From Nitrolancea sp040255925 (lineage in GTDB: Bacteria; Chloroflexota; Chloroflexia; Thermomicrobiales; Thermomicrobiaceae): 9,362 nt of DNA. The translations under genes and the position numbers were made by a program. Where the stretch lies: positions 1 through 9,362 of the forward strand of contig JBDZVX010000092.1 in NCBI GenBank assembly GCA_040255925.1. The letters are read 5' to 3'. The notes under the pieces are model-generated. The model had not been told where the DNA came from, ran no database searches, and worked only from the letters and a program-made list of their open reading frames with translations. Positions 6,625-9,362 of this stretch are shown here, in pieces (position 1 is the stretch's first letter; every line of letters begins with the position of its first letter).

Positions 6625-7380
6625 TTACAGGCCATGCCGCGACGCGAGCGGCGAAATCACTTGATAATAAAATCGCTGAGCCGCGATGCTGAAATAAAAG
6701 AACCGGTCGGTCAGAAACAACGCTCCGATCAGAACCAGCGTGCCGCCGCTGACCGCCGACACCGCCCGATAGTGCCGCGTGACCCAGCGCATCGCGCCGA
6801 GCGCCCGGCCAACCCCGACGCCCACCACGATAAAGGGCAGACCCAGGCCGAGTGAATAGGCCAGCAAGAGAATGGTCCCACGCCCAACCGTTTCGGCGGC
6901 GCTACTGTAAATGAGGATCGACGCCAGCAACGGCCCGATGCAGGGCGTCCAGCCGAAGCCGAACGCCATCCCGAGGAGCACGGTTTCCGACCGGGTGAGC
7001 GTTCGCTTCACCTCCGGGTGGAACCGCCGTTCACGATACATCCAGGGCACCCGTAGGACGCCGATGATAAAGAGTCCCATCACGATCATGATGACGCCGG
7101 CGATCCGGTTGATGAGACGGCGGTGCTCGTCGATCAGTCCCCCGAGCGCCGACGCCGAGGCTCCCATGACGACGAACACCAGGGTAAAGCCGGCGACAAA
7201 GAAGAGGCTGGCCGTCAGGACCTTCCAACTGTTCTTGCTCGCGGCGGTATCGGCGGTGATGGTCGTTCCCGATATCAACGAGAGGTAGCCGGGAACCAGC
7301 GGCGCGACGCAGGGGGAGATGAACGAGAGGACTCCCGCGAAGAACGCCGCGAATATGCCTATTCCGGTGACATCAGGCAC
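6625..7380 (-). CDS. ccdA: CcdA thiol-disulfide electron transporter
   Basis: CcdA is a six-helix membrane protein that moves reducing equivalents from cytoplasmic thioredoxin to extracytoplasmic thiol proteins. The 251-residue product has the two conserved cysteines in their usual settings, C24 in SPCVAPLVPGY and C147 in TPCIGPLL, on pseudo-repeated helices 1 and 4. Length is normal for CcdA and clearly shorter than DsbD, with no fused periplasmic or thioredoxin domain; that partner is supplied by the overlapping upstream gene. The GTG start overlaps the stop of the thioredoxin-like gene by eight bases and has an AAGGAG site (7391-7396) ten bases upstream. The role in keeping CcmH and apocytochrome cysteines reduced is inferred from the ccm context. 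Confidence 0.95.
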   Translation of the reverse strand: MPDVTGIGIFAAFFAGVLSFISPCVAPLVPGYLSLISGTTITADTAASKNSWKVLTASLFFVAGFTLVFVVMGASASALGGLIDEHRRLINRIAGVIMIVMGLFIIGVLRVPWMYRERRFHPEVKRTLTRSETVLLGMAFGFGWTPCIGPLLASILIYSSAAETVGRGTILLLAYSLGLGLPFIVVGVGVGRALGAMRWVTRHYRAVSAVSGGTLVLIGALFLTDRFFYFSIAAQRFYYQVISPLASRHGL

Positions 7381-8050
7381 GGCTGGTCAACTCCTTCAAG
7401 AGATCGTTGACTTGCTGGGTCGATTGGAGCTGGCCGGGGAACTTGCCCATTAACTTCCCATCCGGGGAGATGAAGAACGTCTCTGGGACGCCGGACACGC
7501 CGTAGTCGATGGCAACTGCCCCATTCTTGTCCGAGCCGTTCGCGTAGTTGAGCCCATGATCCTTTAGAAAGGCCTGCGAATCTGATTCGAGGTCCCAGAC
7601 CGCGATGCCGACCACCGCGATCTTGCTCGAATCGCTCGTCTTCGCCAGATCGGCCAGGATCGGTGCTTCGGCTTTACATGGACCACACCAGGAGGCCCAG
7701 AAGTTGAGAACCACCGTCTTACCATGGAACTGATCCAGCGAGATTTGACCCCCGGAGAAATCGGTCAGCGTGAAGGTCGGAGCCGGCCGGTTTCCGAGCG
7801 TGACGAGCGATCCGACGGTGTTGACCCTTCCCGGCCCCTCGACGACGCTTTTCTTGGGGGCCCCAAACAGTGAATAACCCAGGAGCCCTAGAAGTCCGAT
7901 GACGATGACCGCGGTGATCGCGGGAATCAGACGGTTTCGAATCGAGAAGCCTGAGCGCTCGCCCGACGGCTTGTCCTCGTGAGTTGCATCCACCGATCTG
8001 TCCTTGCGTTGTCCAGCGTTGCCGGCCATGGGCGAATCGAAGCTTGCCAT
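7373..8050 (-). CDS. Membrane-anchored thioredoxin-like protein (TlpA/CcmG type)
   Basis: This 225-residue protein has a charged cytoplasmic N-terminal stretch of about 40 residues, one membrane helix (about 40-62) and an extracytoplasmic thioredoxin fold with the active site WCGPC (121-125) in NFWASWCGPCK. The later segment YGVSGVPETFFISPDGKL holds the cis-proline (P189) and the GVxGxPETF pattern typical of CcmG/DsbE. It probably receives electrons from CcdA, whose gene overlaps it, and reduces CcmH or apocytochrome thiols. I chose the ATG at 8050 because AGAGGA (8060-8065) lies nine bases ahead. An in-frame TTG at 8056 would be only three bases from that site. CcmG, ResA and TlpA cannot be separated by sequence alone, so I give no symbol. 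Confidence 0.93.
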   Translation of the reverse strand: MASFDSPMAGNAGQRKDRSVDATHEDKPSGERSGFSIRNRLIPAITAVIVIGLLGLLGYSLFGAPKKSVVEGPGRVNTVGSLVTLGNRPAPTFTLTDFSGGQISLDQFHGKTVVLNFWASWCGPCKAEAPILADLAKTSDSSKIAVVGIAVWDLESDSQAFLKDHGLNYANGSDKNGAVAIDYGVSGVPETFFISPDGKLMGKFPGQLQSTQQVNDLLKELTSRA

Positions 8051-8059
8051 CGTCAATTA

Positions 8060-8065
8060 TCCTCT
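8060..8065 (-). promoter_or_regulatory. Ribosome binding site that decides the thioredoxin-gene start
   Basis: AGAGGA on the minus strand is nine bases from ATG 8050 but only three from the in-frame TTG 8056, favouring the ATG. Confidence 0.5.
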
Positions 8066-8116
8066 TCACGGCACCGAATGCAAGTTGACAGACCGGAACA
8101 GCCGCTGCCGCCGGAG

Positions 8117-8938
8117 CTACCGGATTGATTCCGCGATCCTAATCATATCCTCACGGCTAAGGTCGAGACCGTAGGCGTCCACCACGTACGTAATGCCACT
8201 ACTTTCCCAAGAGAGGAGCTTACGATCCATGGTGCCAACCCATTGAAGCGACGGCCCGGCATCCCCTTCGGGTTTCCAACCACCTTGGGCGTACAACGCC
8301 GGCTGGCCGTTGACTCGCGAATCCTGGATTTCCGATTCCGGAACGCCGGAGCCCTCGGAAACACCCAGCGTTTCCCGGATGAAGACGGTCCGTCCATCAC
8401 CGTCGCGATAGGTCACCCCTACCGTCGATATGGATCGTCTGGGACCGGACGGCGGCGACGTAATAATGTAGATATCAGTCATTGACAGCCCATCCGGCAA
8501 CGACTCCGGAAGATAGATCGGAAACGGGACGCGCCGCTGGGCTTCCTCGATGCTGGGCATCGAGATCAGTACCCCATTCGCCAGCAACTGCTCATCGATT
8601 TGATCTCGCCATTGTGGGGCGTTCGGCATGACCGACGTGGAACTGACGAGCGCCAGGCCGAAGCGCCGGAGCATTCCATCGATCCGCCCCTGCGCGCTGG
8701 GAACCGACATCAACCCGAATACGACGACCAGGACGGTAAGCGACAGCGCCGCCAGCACCGGCGTCCGGCTCCGGAACACCTCTAATCGCGGAGCGAGCCG
8801 AGCCAAAACTGAGCGACGAGGCATTGGAGTTGGAGCGTCAGCAATTTCGGCTCGGATCGCCCGCCACAAGTCGAGATCGCCGGGGACCTCCTGCTCGGCA
8901 ATCTCTCGCAAGCGATGTGCGAGTTGTTCGTCGCTCAC
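8117..8938 (-). CDS. Single-pass membrane protein, probable anti-sigma factor (DUF4367-like)
   Basis: The 273-residue product has a helical cytoplasmic N-terminus (about 1-58) with LWRAIRAEI, a shape common in anti-sigma factors. One membrane helix follows (about 60-79), then an extracytoplasmic domain of about 190 residues. In that domain, PFPIYLPESLPDGLSM and a following beta-rich part resemble DUF4367-type sensors seen beside ECF sigma factors. There is no HxxxCxxC zinc motif, and I see no cysteine at all, so direct thiol sensing is unlikely. The GTG start overlaps the sigma-factor stop by four bases (GTGA) with GAGGTGG (8943-8949) just upstream, which argues for coupled synthesis and a cognate pair. 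The anti-sigma function is inferred from context and topology. Confidence 0.78.
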   Translation of the reverse strand: MSDEQLAHRLREIAEQEVPGDLDLWRAIRAEIADAPTPMPRRSVLARLAPRLEVFRSRTPVLAALSLTVLVVVFGLMSVPSAQGRIDGMLRRFGLALVSSTSVMPNAPQWRDQIDEQLLANGVLISMPSIEEAQRRVPFPIYLPESLPDGLSMTDIYIITSPPSGPRRSISTVGVTYRDGDGRTVFIRETLGVSEGSGVPESEIQDSRVNGQPALYAQGGWKPEGDAGPSLQWVGTMDRKLLSWESSGITYVVDAYGLDLSREDMIRIAESIR

Positions 8939-9362
8939 CGGTCCACCTCATTCGCCTGTGCCGGTTTCAACAGGAGCCGAAGACGCGCCCGTGCCGCGTG
9001 GAGACGCCATTTCACCGTTCCCGCTGGACAGTCCAGTTCTTCGGCCATTTCCGCCTCGCTCAAATCGAGAAAGTAGCGCTGGACGATTACCGCGCGTTGA
9101 GTTGGCGACAGAGCACCGAGCGCCGACCAGACGGCCTCGCGGGACTCAGCCTGCTCCACCAGATCTTCAGGCCCAAGTCCCGGATCGGCAGGTAAATCAC
9201 CAACCCTTTCCTCCCTCTCGTCCACCATCGTTTCGAGCGGCACCAGCCGCTCCCGTCGGCCAGCAGCTTTGATCGCATCGTTGACGACGCTACGAAGAAA
9301 CCAGGGGCCGAACGGCCGGGACGAATCGAACTGGTGAATCCGTTCATAGGCCCGCACAAAGG
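8935..9362 (-). CDS. ECF-type RNA polymerase sigma factor, C-terminal part (partial)
   Basis: The gene runs in from beyond the right edge; the frame is open to the last full codon (9360-9358, Phe). The visible 142 residues include the end of region 2 (FVRAYERIHQFD then FGPWFLRSVVNDAIK, the part that reads the -10 element). A charged linker follows (ETMVDEREERVGDLPADPGLG), and then a complete region 4 helix-turn-helix: LSPTQRAVIVQRYFLDLS, EAEMAEELDCPAGTVKWRLH and ARARLRLLL. This fits the sigma-70 ECF class. The N-terminal part of region 2 is outside the window. The GTG at 9357 is an internal codon, not a real start. It overlaps the probable anti-sigma gene by four bases. Confidence 0.92.
   Translation of the reverse strand, partial: FVRAYERIHQFDSSRPFGPWFLRSVVNDAIKAAGRRERLVPLETMVDEREERVGDLPADPGLGPEDLVEQAESREAVWSALGALSPTQRAVIVQRYFLDLSEAEMAEELDCPAGTVKWRLHAARARLRLLLKPAQANEVDR

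Noticed and set aside
8056..8085. Promoter-like TTGCAT - 16 bases - GATAAT on the minus strand ahead of the thioredoxin-like gene, which would give an almost leaderless transcript
   Set aside because: The first hexamer matches the consensus at only three positions and the second overlaps the ribosome site; too weak to call, though a start-site map could revive it.
8628..9272. Plus-strand open frame of 214 codons opposite the sigma/anti-sigma genes
   Set aside because: It lies antisense to two well-supported overlapping genes and gives a Pro/Arg/Ser-rich translation without recognisable motifs.
1..9362. A defence island, CRISPR array, biosynthetic cluster or mobile element
   Set aside because: All sizeable genes belong to cytochrome c maturation, thiol reduction or a sigma/anti-sigma pair; no direct-repeat array, transposase, integrase or tRNA-like sequence was seen.

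Overview
The window is one continuous block of minus-strand genes that makes up a System I (Ccm) cytochrome c maturation locus, preceded by a sigma factor/anti-sigma pair. The DNA is GC-rich, starts are often GTG or TTG, and neighbouring genes mostly overlap by 1 to 11 bases. The protein types (Cys-type CcmE, stand-alone thioredoxin plus CcdA, DUF4367-like anti-sigma partner) suggest a deep-branching, probably monoderm-like bacterium such as a Chloroflexota/Thermomicrobia member. That placement is inference from gene style, not from a marker gene.

Reading in the direction of transcription (right to left): the C-terminal part of an ECF-type sigma factor enters at the right edge. It overlaps by 4 bases a single-pass membrane protein that looks like its anti-sigma partner. 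After 60 to 70 bases come a membrane-anchored thioredoxin-like protein (TlpA/CcmG type) and, overlapping it, the electron-transfer membrane protein CcdA. A small four-helix membrane protein of unknown role follows (CopD-like at best). Then comes the ccm block in the order ccmE, ccmF, ccmH, a short ccmI-like gene, ccmA, ccmB, ccmC, ccmD.

How they work together (family knowledge): CcmA/B/C/D load haem covalently onto CcmE and release holo-CcmE; CcmF, CcmH and CcmI attach the haem to the CXXCH motif of apocytochromes; CcdA passes electrons from cytoplasmic thioredoxin to the extracytoplasmic thioredoxin-like protein, which keeps the apocytochrome and CcmH cysteines reduced. No apocytochrome c with a CXXCH motif is encoded in the window.

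The left 196 bases hold no gene. They contain two GC-rich hairpins that are diverged inverted copies of one short repeat. No tRNA, rRNA, CRISPR, transposase or phage gene was seen. The most notable single feature is the haem-binding site of CcmE, which reads CxxxF, so both the usual His and the usual Tyr are absent, in an operon that also carries CcmH. I did not find evidence of a wholly new system; the locus is a recognisable pathway with several departures from the E. coli model.
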